Assembly (NCBI RefSeq): GCF_027579695.1
Contig: NC_083590.1
Span: forward strand, 19,609,799 to 19,673,798
Length of the DNA: 64,000 bases
From: Neoarius graeffei
Lineage: Eukaryota > Chordata > Actinopteri > Siluriformes > Ariidae
Reading direction: 5' to 3'
Shown in pieces: positions 1 through 12,384 of this stretch; the stretch's first letter is position 1, and the number at the start of each line of letters is the position of its first letter. The notes beneath the pieces are model-generated. The model was given only the letters and a program-made list of their open reading frames with translations. It did not search any database and was not told the origin of the DNA. Position numbers and translations under genes: made by a program.

Positions 1-235
1 AAAATAGACCACACATTTCTGTAGATGAAAAATAACATTTGCAGATAGTTTGTTTCAAATCGAAGTAACTGTGAACAGAAGAAACAAAAACAAAACAAAA
101 AAAAACAGGCAGATTCGTGACCTTCTGTAAACATCGGGACCACGCCCTGCTCTCACACCCTGACACGTGAATTTAAGACCCTGTTTATATAATCAGACGT
201 GAAGAGAACGTATGTGAGGGTGTGTGTGTGGGTGC

Positions 236-279
<44 letters not shown>

Positions 280-776
280 ATGTCCGTGATTAAAAAGCAT
301 CATCAATCTGCCCATCACTGACACAAGTGTGTGAATCACAGGAGTGACTAAAAGAGACAGAAAAGAAGAAATGGTGACGGAGAATGTGATGAGAGCGGAG
401 GAGACTGAAGAGGCATCAGCTCATGGTGCCCTTCAGTGTTCTCACACACACACTGATCGATTGCTCCATGGCACAGGACAGTGAGATTTGCCCAAACCGA
501 ATGATAAACATCTTCAGCATCACACACTTTGTGTTACTTTTTATGACGCACGAAATACAACTTTGTGCTCTGTTTCTGATTCTACACTCAGCCTGGATAA
601 CCCGTGATTACCCACAATGCCACGCTGCAGCTCTCCACACCGTGTGCTAACGTCTCTGCGCTGGCACACACTCTCTCTCACAGCACACACACACACAAAG
701 AGGCTTCTCACCGTCACACCACATGTCAGAACATTACAGTTCAGCCTGTTGTTGCCCAACTGCACCTTCCAAATGC

Positions 777-821
<45 letters not shown>

Positions 822-929
822 CATATGTTCACACTGTAGCCTGTACGACTTTCTGATTAATAGCAATCATTTCTAGGACAAAAATAATTTCCATCCATGA
901 AATAATTTATGGTCAATAAAGTATGCAGT
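1..929. other. Unassigned sequence with TG and CA microsatellites
   Basis: No exon or transposon end is recognisable. A TG dinucleotide run lies at about 223-276 and a CA run at about 779-819. Short open frames here are composed of the CA run or low-complexity sequence and have no coding features. Confidence 0.6.
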
Positions 930-3190
930 CATTCATCTATTCATCCATCCATCTCTTACATCTGTCTGTTCCAACTATCCATCCATCCTTCAGACTACTC
1001 ACCATCCATCCATCCATCCATCTGTTACATCTGTCTGTTCCAACTATCCATTCATCCTTCAGACCATCCATCCATCCATCCATCCATCCATCCATCCATC
1101 TGTTAGATCTGTCTGTTCCAACTATCCATCCATCCATCCATCCATCCATCTGTCCATCAGACTACTCCTCATCCATCCATCCATCCATCCATCCTTCAGA
1201 CTACTCATCATCCAGCCATCTGTTATATCTGTCTGTTCCAACTATCCATCTATCCATTCTTCAGACTACTCATCATCCATCTGTCCATCTGTTACATCTG
1301 TCTGTTCCAACTATCCATCCATCCTTCAGACTACTCATCCTTCCATCCATCTATCAGACTAATCATCCATCCATTCATCCTTCCATCTATCCATCCATCC
1401 ATCCATCCATCCATCCATCCATCCGACTGCTCATCATCCATCCATCCATCCATCCATCCATCCATCCATCCATCCATCCATCCATCCATCAGACTATTCA
1501 TCCATCCATTTCACCTCATTATTCATTTATCTATCTATCTATCTGTCCATCCATCCATCTCCCAACATTCTTTCATTCACTCCCCATTTAATATTCATAT
1601 TCATCCATCTAACCATCCATCCATCCATCCATCCATCCATCCATCCATCTATCAATTTAACTATCCATTTACCCATCATTCATTCATTCAACTTTCCCAT
1701 CAATCTCTCCACCATCCATTAAGCTATACATTCATTCATTTACCTATTCATTCATTTGTTTATCTCTCTCCTCCAATTCATCTATATCCATCCATCTCTC
1801 CACACATCCATTTATCCACCTAGTCATCCATCCATCCATCCATCCATCATTTATTCATTCAGTCATCCATCTACACATCCATTCATTTAACCTCCCCTTC
1901 AATCTCTCCTCCATCCATCAAGCTACACATTTATTCATTTATCTCTCTACCTGTCTATACACCCTTTCATTCATTTATCCTCTCACCATTCAACCATTCA
2001 CCCAATTATCCATCCATCCATCTCCCAAAATGTGTTCACCTACTCCCCATTCATTCATTCATTCATTCATTCATTCGTTCATCTATACACTTCCAATCCT
2101 TTCATCCATCCATCTTATTTTCCATATTCATTCACTCACTCCTTCATCCATTATTTGTCCTTCCAACATTTTAATTTTCCTAGCCTTTCACCAATCTAGC
2201 ATTCATCCATCCATCCAACATTAATTTATTTATTCGCCCACCCATCCATCTATCCATCCATTTCTCCACACATCCATTTACCCACCCAGTCATCCCTCCA
2301 TTCAATCATCCATCTATTTAACCTCCCCTTCAATCTCTCCTCCATCCATCAAGCTACATACTTATTCATTTATCTCTCTACCTGTCTATACACCCTTTCA
2401 TTCATCTATCCATCCATCTGTTATTCATCCATCCATGGACCTTCTATCCATTCACCCACTTATCCATCCAAAATGTGTTCACCTACTCCCCATCCACCAT
2501 TCATTCTTTCATCTTTCTATCTATACACCCTTTCAATCCTTTCATCCATCCATCCATCTTATTTTCCATATTCATTCACTCACTCCCTCATCCATTATTC
2601 ATCCTTCCAATATCTTCCGACATATCGATTTTTCCAGCCTTTCACCAATCTATCCTTTCACCATCCATCAAGCTACATATTTATTCATTTATCTCTCTAC
2701 TTGTCTATACAGCCTTTCATTCATCTATATATCCATCTATTATTCATCCCTCCATGAACCTTCCATCCATTCACCCACTTATCCATCCAAAATGTGTTCA
2801 CCTACTCCCCATCCACCATTCATTCATTCATTCATTCATTCATCTATCTATACACCTTTTCAATCCTTTCATCATCCATCTTATTTTCCATATTCATTCA
2901 CTCACTCCTTCATCCACTATTCGTCCTTCCAACAACTTCCGACACATCTATTTTCCCAGCTTTTCACCAATCTATCCTTTCACCATCCATTAAGCTACAC
3001 ATTTATTCATTTACTTATCCATTTAGTCATTTACCTCTCTACCCTGTCTATACACCCTTTCATTCATTTATCCTTCCACCATTCAACCATTCACCCAATT
3101 ATCCATCCATCCATCCATCTCCCAAAATGCATTCACCTACTCCTCTATCCATCCATCTTCCCACACACTCATTCACCATCAGTAATTCTT
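930..3190. repeat. ATCC tetranucleotide satellite with longer internal repeats
   Basis: The plus strand is dominated by CATC/ATCC runs with ATTC interruptions. Two further levels are visible. At 950-1330 the phrase TGTTCCAACTATCCATC recurs about every 80-90 bp. At 2027, 2471, 2790 and 3124 an AAATGTGTTCACC or AAATGCATTCACC block recurs at spacings of roughly 440, 320 and 334 bp with conserved flanks, so the array grew partly by duplication of units of about 0.3-0.4 kb. Frames reading Ser-Ile-His-Pro on either strand are a by-product of the tetranucleotide. Confidence 0.9.
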
Positions 3191-4323
3191 TTCATTCCTT
3201 CATTCTGAAAAACGTGATCTACACGCAGGTGATCTGAATATTGTGAATGGTGCGCACAGAAAATCGATTTCAGCGGGCGTATAACCAGACTCTGAGTGAG
3301 GACTGATGTAACCGCTGCACTTGAGTCACCGAGAGAAGCCACCTCAATCCGTTCATCTGTTTCAACACAATCTCATCCCACCATTGGCTGTCATCACATT
3401 TACTCATCTTTTATCCAAAAGTCACATACAACTGAGACAGAATCCAGTCCAAGCACAAAGCTGACACGCGTCTAAACCCCATTCGAGATCTTCATGTCAG
3501 AGATGTGCTTTAGGAAGCACGAAGCACATGTTGATCCTCTTGCAAGGTCAAAGTGGGTTAAATCAATACTGACATTGTTCGATATTATCAGAGTAGACGA
3601 GCCATTTGATTGAAACTGATATAATTTTGCTGTATAGGATTTGCTTTGACAGCAGAATGTCTCCGTGGTGTGACGTGTGTCATGAGTGAAGGTCAATCTG
3701 GAACAAGCAGTGATCAGACTTCTATTCAATCGCAGTTAACTCAGGGAACTAGCCGAGGACAAATAGTTTCTGTGAGCACGTCAGTACAAATTAATTCCAC
3801 ACAGCTCCACATGAAGTCATATGACACAGTAAAAGTTCTTCTTTGTCTGCAAAAGTGCTGCGACTCACTGGGGACAAAATACACGCCTATCCAAAAGGTT
3901 AGCCAAAATCGAAACTGAAAGAAAATTACATCATTCCGATGTCATGATGTTATGCTATAACTTGGGCTTGGGTGTCATGATGTTATCCTAGTGGAGATTA
4001 TTTCTAGATTTTACCCGACACGAACATTCAATCAAAGCTTTTTTTTCCCCCCATCTCCATCTCACAACCAACTTTTAAAACTCAGCGAAGCGGGAATGTT
4101 ATTTTTGGTGATATCTCCACAGTGCTCCTCTCCTGCAGTGCTTAAAATACTCAGCCATGTCGACATCACACACAAACACGCACATCATTCAGGAAACGCA
4201 TCACCCACGGTCTGCCTGTTCTCCTCTTCGGTATTGTACCAACGTAATCACCAAATACTTCGGTATTAGGACTATAGATTAACCATTATAAATGTTTATG
4301 AAGCTTAGGATATACAGCATGTA
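3191..4323. other. Unassigned single-copy-looking sequence
   Basis: I see no splice-flanked coding exon, transposon end or tandem repeat. Open frames at 3472-3729 (minus) and 3646-3918 (plus) overlap on opposite strands and have no recognisable domain. Confidence 0.4.
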
Positions 4324-4862
4324 TACGGTTCTGTGCAAAAGTCTTAGGCACATGTAAAGAAATGCTGTCGACCAAAAGTGGCTTAAAAAATAATGAAATT
4401 AAATGTTTCAATATTAAAAAAATACTATAAACGGTAATCGGTAAGCCATAATAAATGAAATAAAGTCAATATTTGGTGTGAGAAAATTATTGACTTTGCT
4501 TTAAAAAAAAATATAGTAGTCTCAGGTCCAGTGAGTGCAGTTTTATGCGGAAATGATCTGTAGGTTTTACTGAGCATCTTCCAGAACCAGCCACAGTTCT
4601 TCTGGACACTTTGACTGTCACACTCGCTTCTTCATTTTGCACCAAAACCCAGCAGCCTTCATTAGGTTTTCTTTTTTAATCTGAAAAGTGCTCTCTTATG
4701 GAACATGCTGCTCAGATACAAACTTTTTTTTCTGTAACATTTAATTTTGTGCTGGAAAACGAAACGAACGTTTGGACTCTAAAATGTTTTTATACTGACT
4801 CGATAATGTAAACGTCATAAAATAGAAATCTAGTGTGCTGAAGACTTTTGCACACTACTGTG
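4324..4862 (+). mobile_element. Tc1/mariner-like MITE (copy 1, full length)
   Basis: The left end, containing TGTGCAAAAGTCTTAGGCAC, is the inverted complement of the right end, which contains GAAGACTTTTGCACAC; the terminal repeats are about 27 bp. TA dinucleotides flank both ends (4322-4323 and 4863-4864), the target duplication expected of Tc1/mariner elements. There is no transposase. A second, truncated copy with nearly the same left half lies at 63211-63520. Confidence 0.75.
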
Positions 4863-4866
4863 TAAG

Positions 4867-5250
4867 ATCTCATCTCATCTCATCTCATTATCTGTAGCCG
4901 CTTTATCCTTCTACAGGGTCGCAGGCAAGCTGGAGCCTATCCCAGCTGACTACGGGCGAAAGGCGGGGTACACCCTGGACAAGTCGCCAGGTCATCACAG
5001 GGCTGACACATAGACACAGACAACCATTCACACTCACATTCACACCTACGGTCAATTTAGAGTCACCAGTTAACCTAACCTGCATGTCTTTGGACTGTGG
5101 GGGAAACCGGAGCACCCGGAGGAAACCCACGCAGACACGGGGAGAACATGCAAACTCCACACAGAAAGGCCCTCGCCGGCCCCGGGGCTCGAACCCAGGA
5201 CCTTCTTGCTGTGAGGCGACAGCGCTAACCACTACACCACCATGCCGCCC
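4867..5250 (-). mobile_element. tRNA-headed SINE, copy 1
   Basis: On the minus strand it starts with a GC-rich leader and an A-box-like GGTGTAGTGGTTAGC, then a B box matching GGTTCGAGCCC, then a ~300 bp body, and ends in a GATGA pentanucleotide tail. These are the RNA polymerase III promoter boxes of a tRNA-derived SINE. It sits 90 bp from copy 2 in the opposite orientation. The open frames across it are non-coding. Confidence 0.9.
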
Positions 5251-5340
5251 TCCTTGAACCAGAGTTACAAAATAATAAGTTGGCCACTTTCCGATACACG
5301 GAAAAGAAACATAATAATAATAATAATAATAATAATAATA

Positions 5341-5716
5341 GGGGCGGCACGGTGGTGTAGTGGTTAGCGCTGTCGCCTCACAGCAAGAAGGTCCTGGGTT
5401 CGAGCCCCGGGGCCGGCGAGGGCCTTTCTGTGCGGAGTTTGCATGTTCTCCCCGTGTCCGCGTGGGTTTCCTCCGGGTGCTCCGGTTTCCCCCACAGTCC
5501 AAAGACATGCAGGTTAGGTTAACTGGTGACTCTAAATTGACCGTAGGTGTGAACGTGAGTGTGAATGGTTGTCTGTGTCTATGTGTCAGCCCTGTGATGA
5601 CCTGGCGACTTGTCCAGGGTGTACCCCGCCTTTCGCCCGTAGTCAGCTGGGATAGGCTCCAGCTTGCCTGCGACCCTGTAGAAGGATAAAGCGGCTACAG
5701 ATAATGAGATGAGATA
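5341..5716 (+). mobile_element. tRNA-headed SINE, copy 2
   Basis: Same family as 4867-5250 in plus orientation, with intact A- and B-box-like motifs at its left end and an ATGAGATGAGAT tail. It was inserted into an AAT trinucleotide run that flanks both ends, so the duplication cannot be delimited. Together with copy 1 it forms an inverted repeat with arms of about 375 bp. Confidence 0.92.
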
Positions 5717-5985
5717 ATAATAATTATTATTATTATTATTATTATGTAAAGAATGTGTGAGGAGTGTGTGATGAGCAGCAGCCTGAAAGCAACATGACGT
5801 CATTGAGCCAGTCCTTTAAATAAACACACACACACAGTGCATCTACAGCTATAATCTCACTATTCAGCACAATAGCTAAAGACATACAGAAGATAAGGAA
5901 ACCAAGTAATAAGCTGTGTTACTACACACACACACACAGAGGCATCATACACATTTCATAACACAATGTCCTCAATAACAACAAC

Positions 5986-6017
<32 letters not shown>

Positions 6018-6122
6018 TAAATTATGACTATTCTGCTGCTGCTGCTGCTGAGTGTCAGAGAGCAGGTCAGCTGGGTGAGATGAGATGAGATGAGATGAGA
6101 TGAGATGCTGGTGTTTGCTCAC
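5717..6122. other. Microsatellite-rich segment, probable intron start
   Basis: It contains AAT/ATT trinucleotide runs (5717-5745, 5981-6016), a CTG run (6031-6050) and a GATGA run (6077-6107). If the candidate exon at 6123-6156 is real, this is the beginning of its first intron. No other coding signal is seen. Confidence 0.5.
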
Positions 6123-6156
6123 CATAGGTTGGGCTCAGACTCGCAATCTCAGCCAT
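6123..6156 (-). CDS. Candidate first coding exon of an unidentified minus-strand gene
   Basis: On the minus strand an ATG in a strong Kozak setting (GCTAAAATGGC) opens a short frame reading MAEIASLSPTY. It ends one base into the next codon at a good splice donor (G then GTGAGC) at 6122-6121. The exon lies immediately downstream of a CpG-rich block, as expected for a first exon at a promoter. The rest of the gene would lie to the left, and none of its exons is recognisable in 1-6100. I do not recognise the protein. It could also be chance. Confidence 0.4.
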
Positions 6157-6530
6157 TTTAGCAGAAAGACTGCGTTCAGCAAATCCAAAGCAAATGAATA
6201 AAAAGTAAAGAGGGAAAGAAGAAGGAGGAGAAATAACTAATCCGGCTGTCTAGTTGAGGTCCATGAATATGAGTCCGCAGCTGGACTGAAGCGGCTTTAC
6301 CCTGGAGGGAGGCTGAACCGGACCGCGCGCGCTCCCGCACCGCCAGCGCTCTGTTTCCACTCAGCCGCGCGCCGCTCGAGGACGCGCACGGTAACGCGCA
6401 TGGGGACGCGCACGCGCAGCCAGCTGTCCCGCTCCTCTCTGGTCCAGTGACGCTGCAGCGAGCTCGCGACTGCACTGCCTGAGGACCCCGGAGGAGCTGC
6501 CTGCCTGCCTGCCTGACTAAAACTCGACTG
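6157..6530 (-). promoter_or_regulatory. CpG island, probable promoter and 5' leader
   Basis: This block is rich in CG dinucleotides (for example CGCGCGCGCTCC near 6325 and repeated ACGCGC near 6380-6415) in an otherwise AT-rich, CpG-poor region. That is the usual signature of a vertebrate unmethylated promoter. No TATA box is evident. Its position just upstream (minus strand) of the candidate first exon suggests a leftward gene. Open frames across it are a compositional effect. Confidence 0.6.
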
Positions 6531-6929
6531 GGATTAGAGATAGGGGTTGTTGACGTGACATAGCAATTATGCTGTCCAACGATCTAAAATGTATTTTAAT
6601 TCATTCTTTCAAAATTTAAAATGTTGTAAATGGTTAAACTTCTATCTATTTAATAAAACAAAGTAACTTTAAGAAATCCGTACTTAAAATAAAAAACTAA
6701 AAAATTGAGCGAAACGTTGAAATTGTCCTATGGTGTGACTGTCCCAAGCTCAATTTAACAGGTAGTAACTTAAATAATTAAATAATAAGAAGGTCAGGCC
6801 TTTCTATAAAAACCCTGGCATAATTGTGAAAGTGTCTATTTTAGTAAATGTTAATGCATTTTTCTATACATACTTTTCAAAAAATGTAGGGATTTGTGAA
6901 ATGTTGTCACTAAAAACGACGTCCTATGG

Positions 6930-8318
6930 CAGGGGTGGCCAACCAGTTGGAGACCAAGAGCCACATTTTTTACTGTATTACTGCAAAGAGCCACATCATA
7001 CACATGGGCACACGAACATCACCCATCCCTTCCTCTCTCTCTCTCTCACACACACACCTCTGCTCAGCCAGATTAATAGTAAATGTCACACACCAACATA
7101 TTTACTCCTACAGTACTAAGACCACAGGCTGAGGCCAGTCATTTTTAACAATGAACATTGTGTGCACTTACTATGCATGCTGCTTAGTGGGACTCATGGC
7201 ATTACCAAAAAAAAGCCACACCATACACATGACCGCACATGAACATCGCCCCCCCCCGCTCTCTCTCCCTCACAGACACACACACTCACGCACCTCTGCT
7301 CAGCCAGATTAATAGTAAATGTCACACGCCAACATGAGAGAAATTTACTCCTTCAGTCAGTACTAATACCACAGGCCAGTCATTTACAGCAATCAATATT
7401 GTGTGCACTTACTATGCATGTTGCTTAGTGGGACTTCTGCCATTCCTTGCCTTGAACAATCCTCTTCAAATCTGCCTTGTATTCCATCGTTGCCACTCGA
7501 AGCAGTTCTTTCACATGGGTGTCAGTCAGAACAGAACGATGCTTTGACTTCACGTGTTTCATGGTAGAGAACACAGACTCGCAGACGTATGTTGACCCAA
7601 ACATTGACAGTATCTTAAGCGCAGCCCGTTTCACATTCGGGTATTTTTCCAATGGCACACTTTTCCAAAACTCAATGGTGCCTTCCTTCAAAACAGGTTT
7701 CAGTTGGTCTTCCTCACGAAGATCGATCATCTCCAACTCAGCCGCAGCCTCATCTGTGACTAGCGGGGCTTTCAAACAGTCCATCTCCGCATCGAATGGG
7801 TCGACGAGGAACGTAATCTGTGGCCTTTTCAGTTGTACAGTATATCACGGAACCGGGTTACAAAGCTTTCGTGCAGGTTTTCAATTAGTGTTGCATATCT
7901 GGCTCCTTGCTTATTCAGGGAGGCGGGAAGCTTTGAAATGAGCTAATGACGACTGACATATAAGGCAGAATGGCTTGCCATTACGTTCAACAAAAAAGTA
8001 TAAACTCTCCCACTGTGTTAAAAATGTCCTATGTTCGTCTTCATATTTTCGTTTTGCTGTGCATTTTTTCATTGCCATTTTGAGAGGCTACTTGACACAA
8101 GACACACCTTGCCCAAAAACTTAGCGATTATCTCACGCACATGCGCATTTGACATGACCTGAAAATAGCGTAATATACCCAAGCAAAGCGAAGATGCATT
8201 TGACAAAAATACCATACTGAACTCAAGCAAAGCGCACACGCACATAAAAAAAACCACAAACTTCGATATGAACGTAAGAGCCGCATGCGGCTCGCGAGCC
8301 GCGGGTTGGCCACCCAAG
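6930..8318 (-). mobile_element. hAT transposon, internally deleted
   Basis: The left end begins CAGGGGTGGCCAACC and the right end is GGTTGGCCACCC plus three diverged bases, giving imperfect terminal inverted repeats. An exact 8-bp duplication, TCCTATGG, flanks it (6922-6929 and 8319-8326), as hAT elements produce. At 1.39 kb it is too short for a full transposase and keeps only a C-terminal piece on the minus strand. Confidence 0.88.
7425..7784 (-). pseudogene. hAT transposase C-terminal fragment (hATC dimerisation region)
   Basis: The 119-residue frame includes KYPNVKRAALKILSMFGSTY, then CESVFSTMKHVKSKHRS and VKELLRVAT. This is the conserved C-terminal dimerisation block of hAT transposases, close to vertebrate proteins of the GTF2IRD2/EPM2AIP1 type that derive from them. 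The RNase H-like catalytic region and the BED finger are missing, so it cannot encode an active transposase. It lies within the hAT at 6930-8318. Confidence 0.8.
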
Positions 8319-8657
8319 TCCTATGGTGTAACACCGAATTCCTATTTATACACGGGCAATTTCATAGACAACTATATCTTGTTGAAGCTCCGCCTTGAAA
8401 TGTATGTTTCTGAAGACCCCAAAGAAGCCCATGACATGTTGACATGGTAAGTTTTTCTGTCAGACTTGATCAAATATTCAATAATGTTTTCACATCAGTG
8501 AAAGTGTTAAGTTTTGTTGTCCTTTGGTGTGACACCCTTAAATTACATTTTTTGATTAAAAAAAATTGTGTTTTTATTAACCTTGTTGTGGAGAAATATG
8601 CAAATGTATTTCACTAAATGCTAATGGAGAACTAAGCTAGCAATGACAGGGGTTTCA

Positions 8658-9044
8658 TCTCATCTCATCTCATCTCATCTCATTATCTCTAGCCGCTTTA
8701 TCCTTCTACAGGGTCGCAGGCAAGCTGAAGCCTATCCCAGCTGACTACGGGCGAAAGGCGGGGTACACCCTGGACAAGTCGCCAGGTCATCACAGGGCTG
8801 ACACATAGACACAGACAACCATTCACACTCACATTCACACCTACGGTCAATTTAGAGTCACCAGTTAACCTAACCTGCATGTCTTTGGACTGTGGGGGAA
8901 ACCGGAGCACCCGGAGGAAACCCACGCGGACACGGGGAGAACATGCAAACTCCACACAGAAAGGCCCTCGCCGGCCCCAGGGCTCGAACCCAGGACCTTC
9001 TTGCTGTGAGGCGACAGCGCTAACCACTACACCACCGTGCCGCC
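8658..9044 (-). mobile_element. tRNA-headed SINE, copy 3
   Basis: Same family as 5341-5716, inverted. It is flanked by an exact 13-bp duplication, GACAGGGGTTTCA (8645-8657 and 9045-9057), which fixes its ends and shows LINE-mediated insertion. The GATGA-type tail lies at the left end. Confidence 0.95.
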
Positions 9045-9057
9045 GACAGGGGTTTCA

Positions 9058-10714
9058 ACTGAAGCTAAATGCTAAATGTCCTTTGGTGTGATAGAAAATA
9101 TCCTATGGTGTGACAGATTGGACTGTCACACCAAAGGACAAATGTGTCACACAGAAGGACTGCATCTCTGAGAATGTGCTTTGAAAACAAGTAATTTTAG
9201 TTAATTTATAGTTGAATTTTGTATTTATAGTTTATCTTATTTATTCTTTTCATTGTTTATTGACCATTGGCATACAGGCATTGTTTTTATGGATACATGA
9301 TGGATATTTGCTGTTGATTACAGAGACTGTCTAGTGTTCTTTAATTAAAAGCTTTATTGATGAGATTTCATAACAATATTGATGAATTGTGACCTTTTTT
9401 AGAACAGTAAGATTTGAGGGCGAGATGAGTGGGAGAGAAAGGACGAGAATAGAGTATAGAGTATAGAGACCGAATCAACAGTGATCCACAGAGAAGGGAG
9501 GCAATCCTTGCAGAGCGACGGAGAAAGTAACAATGCGGCGTTCTGCTAAACTCACAGATGTAGACTGGTTGATGTTTAGTCTAGTATGATCGGTATGTAA
9601 TACTGGCTGGCAAGTTGATATTCATTGTTCTGAGAAAATGTCTTGATTGAAATTGTGCTATAAGAGCATATGATTTAAACAGTTCAGAAATTGCTTTCAA
9701 GGTTTAAGTTGAAGGCCTAGATGTTAATGTTCAAAGGTAAATAATTTTAGACACTATACTACACAATAATACAAACATTATAAGATATCTACAATGAAAG
9801 TTGAAGAAATGGTCATCGATCTCATGATTCATAATATTGAGCAGAGTAATGAATTCTTCAAAAGAAAGCTACTTAAAATACATGAATGTTTCACTTAATG
9901 AATGTTTTACTTAATACATATATTACAATGTTCATAGATACTGTTATAAATACCTTAATTGAATGTTTGCAATGGTCGTTTCATTGTTTCATGAACTTTC
10001 ATGAACTTATGCAAGTGCCAAAGATGTTTGGATTGATTGATGTGTTGCATGTTCTACACAGCACCTATTGTTTATTAAAATGAAAACCTGATCAGATTTT
10101 AAAATAAACAAGTTCAAAATCTATTATCTCTCCAAGTCTTGTATTTGTTTTTCTCTCCGTCCTTTAGTGTGACTTGGATGTCCTATGGTGTGACATTTTT
10201 AAAACCTGCATAATTTTGTTTAATGTTATCAATGTCTTTATAAAACATTATATATTGTATGTGGGGACACAAAATAGTCACCTCTGAAAATTTAGTACAG
10301 TTTCCAACAAAATTGTACAATTGACAAGAAAGTTACGTATCTGAGCATTTCCAGGAAAAGTCTCATCAGTCCCATCTGTAAGTAGGAAAAATGTCTTTAA
10401 TGGTGATTTCATGTGAAATAAAAACTTAGAAATGCATAACAAGGGTGTGAATATGAACATAAAACTTTCTCAAGCCATCTCTGTATTAATAAATATGTAT
10501 ATATTTCTGTATTCTTTGCATGTCACACCAAAGGACATATTTGCCATGCATTGAATTACAAATGTAAAAAAATAGGTAATTAGTTGTCTTAAGATTGTGA
10601 CCACTTGTATTTTTTGAAAGATCGGTTCTCATACTACATAAATATGTAATTTTTATCTTTATTAATGATGTTTCACAAAAAAAACTTTTTGGGGGGTCTA
10701 TCTGTCATCTACCC

Positions 10715-10716
<2 letters not shown>
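9058..10716. other. AT-rich unassigned sequence
   Basis: It holds several copies of the dispersed TCCTWTGGTGTGAC motif (listed separately). I see no exon, transposon terminus or tandem array. Confidence 0.4.
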
Positions 10717-10770
<54 letters not shown>

Positions 10771-10845
10771 CTTGTTTACATGACTAAAAATCGACTGTGA
10801 TTATAGATAGATAGTATATTGTTTACATGACTAAAAATTGACTGT

Positions 10846-10922
<77 letters not shown>

Positions 10923-10957
10923 TGCATTGTTTACATGACTAAAAATCGACTGTGATT

Positions 10958-11021
<64 letters not shown>

Positions 11022-11055
11022 TATATTGTTTACATGACTAAAAATTGACTGTGAT

Positions 11056-11122
<67 letters not shown>

Positions 11123-11152
11123 TGTTTACATGACTAAAAATCGACTGTGATT

Positions 11153-11228
<76 letters not shown>

Positions 11229-11259
11229 TATATTGTTTACATGACTAAAAATTGACTGT

Positions 11260-11312
<53 letters not shown>

Positions 11313-11347
11313 TGCATTGTTTACATGACTAAAAATCGACTGTGATT

Positions 11348-11425
<78 letters not shown>

Positions 11426-11455
11426 TGTTTACATGACTAAAAATCGACTGTGATT

Positions 11456-11519
<64 letters not shown>

Positions 11520-11554
11520 TATATTGTTTACATGACTAAAAATCGACTGTGATT

Positions 11555-11600
<46 letters not shown>

Positions 11601-11728
11601 TGTTTACATGACTAAAAATCGACTGTGATTATAGATAGATAGATAGTGCATTGTTTACATGACTAAAAATCGACTGTGATTATAGATAGATAGTGCATTG
11701 TTTACATGACTAAAAATCGACTGTGATT

Positions 11729-11796
<68 letters not shown>

Positions 11797-11831
11797 TATA
11801 TTGTTTACATGACTAAAAATCGACTGTGATT

Positions 11832-11907
<76 letters not shown>

Positions 11908-12105
11908 TGCATTGTTTACATGACTAAAAATCGACTGTGATTATTAATAGATATAGTGCATTGTTTACATGACTAAAAATCGGCTGTGATTATAGATAGA
12001 TAGACAGATAGATAGATAGTGCATTGTTTACATGACTAAAAATCGACTGTGATTATAGATAGATAGATGGATAAGTGTATTGTTTACGTGACTAAAAATC
12101 AACTG

Positions 12106-12187
<82 letters not shown>
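10717..12187. repeat. Composite satellite: GATA runs alternating with a ~35 bp unit (left part)
   Basis: Runs of GATA of variable length alternate with a conserved non-GATA unit that contains TTGTTTACATGACTAAAAAT then CGACTGTGATTATA. About 17 copies of that unit are present here, with very few substitutions (CGAC/TGAC, one CGGC) despite strong variation in the GATA run length. The array is cut by a retrovirus at 12188 and resumes at 22501. Confidence 0.95.
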
Positions 12188-12384
12188 TGTAATGGAAATT
12201 TCTAATAAACACTTCAGAACGCTTAGCAGTCGTCTTTTCAGTTATTTATTATAGTAGATCATACAAAGGAATATAAGAAAGGAAAGAAAGAAAATTAAAG
12301 CAGAGCATCACCTCTAGTGATGTAAGAGTACATGCACGCTCTCTTAGTTGTGTTTTAGTGGCTGCTATCTATTATACTCTAAAG

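Larger units (their letters stand above)
6725..10537. repeat. Dispersed TCCTWTGGTGTGAC motif cluster
   Basis: A 13-15 bp motif recurs across 3.8 kb in both orientations. Plus-strand copies are near 6725, 8518, 9078, 9101, 10159 (TTTAGTG variant) and 10180. Inverted copies are near 9123, 9146 (degenerate) and 10520. A further copy near 8319 (…GGTGTAAC) is where the hAT at 6930-8318 inserted, so its target duplication TCCTATGG is part of the motif. The sequence between copies is AT-rich and not itself repeated in an obvious way. Confidence 0.6.

Noticed and set aside
923..3208. Frames rich in Ser-Ile-His-Pro across the ATCC array
   Set aside because: Translation of a tetranucleotide repeat. 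All three frames and the other strand give similar output.
5341..5420. Possible tRNA gene (A and B boxes)
   Set aside because: The boxes belong to the SINE head. The stretch cannot fold into a standard cloverleaf with a clear anticodon arm, and it continues into the SINE body.
4903..5689. Repeated frames reading MSLDCGGNRSTRRKPTRTRG or its inverse, here and at 8698, 22699, 41360 and 49386
   Set aside because: These are SINE copies read in one frame. They often appear as hypothetical proteins but are bounded by SINE ends and target duplications.
10717..12187. CRISPR-like arrangement (short repeat, variable gap, about 17 times)
   Set aside because: The gaps are GATA microsatellite, not unique spacers, and the genome is a vertebrate.
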